DNA from: Rubritepida sp.
GTDB lineage: Bacteria; Pseudomonadota; Alphaproteobacteria; Acetobacterales; Acetobacteraceae
Assembly (NCBI GenBank): GCA_028291485.1
Contig: JAQGHZ010000426.1
Coordinates: forward strand, 1 to 6,531
Direction: 5' to 3'
Length of the DNA: 6,531 nt
The translations under genes and the position numbers were made by a program. Below the pieces are notes generated by a model, which saw only the letters and a program-made list of their open reading frames with translations, had not been told where the DNA came from and did no database searches. Positions 5,778 to 6,531 of the stretch are shown piece after piece; position 1 is the stretch's first letter, and every line of letters starts with the position of its first letter.

Positions 5778-6209
5778 TTAGACGAACGTTATCCTCGCAT
5801 CCGGCGGCCGGGTACTCGCCCGGCACTCACCCGCCCGGTTCGCACCACCCGCCCTGCGCCCGCCGTCATAAGCCCGGGCATGCCCCTCGCGGATCATGAC
5901 CTGCGCCACGTCCCTGCCCTGCCGATCGCGCACCACCGCCCGCAGCCGGTGATATCGGTCGCGACCATGGGGCTGCAGCGTCACGCCGCCGGCGATTAGA
6001 TCCGACATGCGGGCCGTGGCGGCGCGCGCCAGTCGCTCCTCGCGCGGGCAGCGGGCCGACATCTCCGGCGTGTCCAAGCCCATGATCCTGACCCGCTCCT
6101 CGCCGCAGCGGATGGTATCGCCGTCCACCACCCTGCACCGCGTCTGCGCATAGGGCGGTCCGGCGACGAGCAGCAGGATGGGCAGGGCCAGCGCGACGAC
6201 GCGGATCAT
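5778..6209 (-). CDS. Secreted staphylococcal-nuclease-like (thermonuclease family) protein
   Basis: From ATG 6209 the protein has 143 residues. Residues 1-21 form a signal peptide (basic start, long Ala/Leu/Val core, ending near PYAQ), so it probably acts in the periplasm or outside. The SNase fold follows: CRVVDGDTIRC (25-35) with Asp31, VRIMGLDTPE (40-49) with Arg41, Asp46 and Glu49, and DRYHRLRAVV (84-93) with Arg88. These correspond to Asp21, Arg35, Asp40, Glu43 and Arg87 of staphylococcal nuclease, so metal binding and phosphodiester cleavage look possible. A later VAQVMIREGHARAYDGG block is also typical. After GGRR the tail is Gly/Ala/Arg-rich and unlike the family, so the C-terminus may have been altered. 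The ATG overlaps the stop of the broken gene upstream (ATGA). The GTG at 6242 would spoil the signal peptide. Confidence 0.88.
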   Translation of the reverse strand: MIRVVALALPILLLVAGPPYAQTRCRVVDGDTIRCGEERVRIMGLDTPEMSARCPREERLARAATARMSDLIAGGVTLQPHGRDRYHRLRAVVRDRQGRDVAQVMIREGHARAYDGGRRAGGANRAGECRASTRPPDARITFV

Positions 6210-6379
6210 GCCCCCATCCCGCCCCGCGCCGCCTCCCGGCACGCCACCATGGCCGCCAGAGTCGCATTCGCCTGCGTCACCGCGGCCGGCTGGTCCTGGT
6301 CGACATCCGCCTCCTGCTCCTCCGAATCGATCACGCCGGCGGCCAGATGCTCGAGGAGGGCCGCGATCCGGTCCTCAGC
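6206..6379 (-). pseudogene. N-terminally broken copy of the small unknown family (copy 3)
   Basis: The minus-strand frame ending at TGA 6206-6208 encodes the family core AEDRIAALLEHLAAGV, IDSEEQEADVDQDQP and AAVTQANATLAAM, then VACREAARGGMGA. It aligns with residues about 58-107 of the intact 2833-3168 protein. Upstream the frame is open only to a TAA at 6479-6481 and has no ATG, GTG or TTG before the GTG inside the conserved core, and its N-terminal part shows no similarity to the intact copy. A frameshift near 6380 is possible, since a neighbouring frame reads LDQLLRREAP just before. The stop overlaps the nuclease ATG (ATGA), so the gene was once translationally coupled to it. It could be a shortened functional gene, but a broken one is more likely. 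Confidence 0.65.
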
Positions 6380-6399
6380 ATGGGGCCTCCCGCCTGAGC

Positions 6400-6531
6400 A
6401 GCTGATCGAGCCCTGTGCCGCGAAGAAATCGGGGGAGGGCGTGGATAGCCAACGATCTTCCGCCTGGTACGGAGCATCTTATGGTTCCAGATCACCCACT
6501 TCTACTACTGCTCATCCCGTGCCCAGCAGTC
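6400..6531. other. Right edge, no feature recognised
   Basis: No ORF with a credible start, no RNA gene and no clear promoter is visible; the stretch may carry the missing 5' part or the promoter of the broken copy at 6206-6379. Confidence 0.3.

Overview
The window comes from a GC-rich bacterium. Strong G/C preference at third codon positions, the protein families seen, and the long form of PurC point to an alphaproteobacterium, perhaps of the Rhodospirillales/Acetobacteraceae type. That placement is inferred from style and not proven.

Left part (1-2133, plus strand): an ordinary chromosomal gene run. It holds the C-terminal part of a ketopantoate-reductase-like oxidoreductase (cut by the window edge), a long-form SAICAR synthetase (purC) whose ATG overlaps the previous stop by one base, and 16 bases later a LysE/RhtB-family amino-acid exporter. 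These converge on a minus-strand pair: a small alpha/beta hydrolase (2134-2778) preceded by a 111-residue protein of unknown function (2833-3168).

Middle part (3169-4228): a long stretch without a convincing gene. It holds a frameshifted relic (3380-3490) of the same small family as the 2833-3168 gene, then an abrupt A+T-rich island that falls to about 25% GC by hand count over 3781-3960.

Right part (4229-6531): sparse small genes of unknown function (81, 92 and 88 residues), a hairpin terminator, a tRNA-Pro(TGG)-like 3' fragment without a normal D-arm (5695-5756), and a secreted staphylococcal-nuclease-like protein (5778-6209). The nuclease gene overlaps, by ATGA, the stop of a third, N-terminally broken copy of the small family (6206-6379).

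The left genes look like core metabolism and transport. From about 3170 on, the low gene density, relics, AT-rich island and tRNA fragment suggest DNA shaped by integration and decay. The two points most worth following are the three-copy small protein family and the tRNA-Pro fragment as a possible attachment site or tRNA relic. I see no clear complete novel defence or mobile system.
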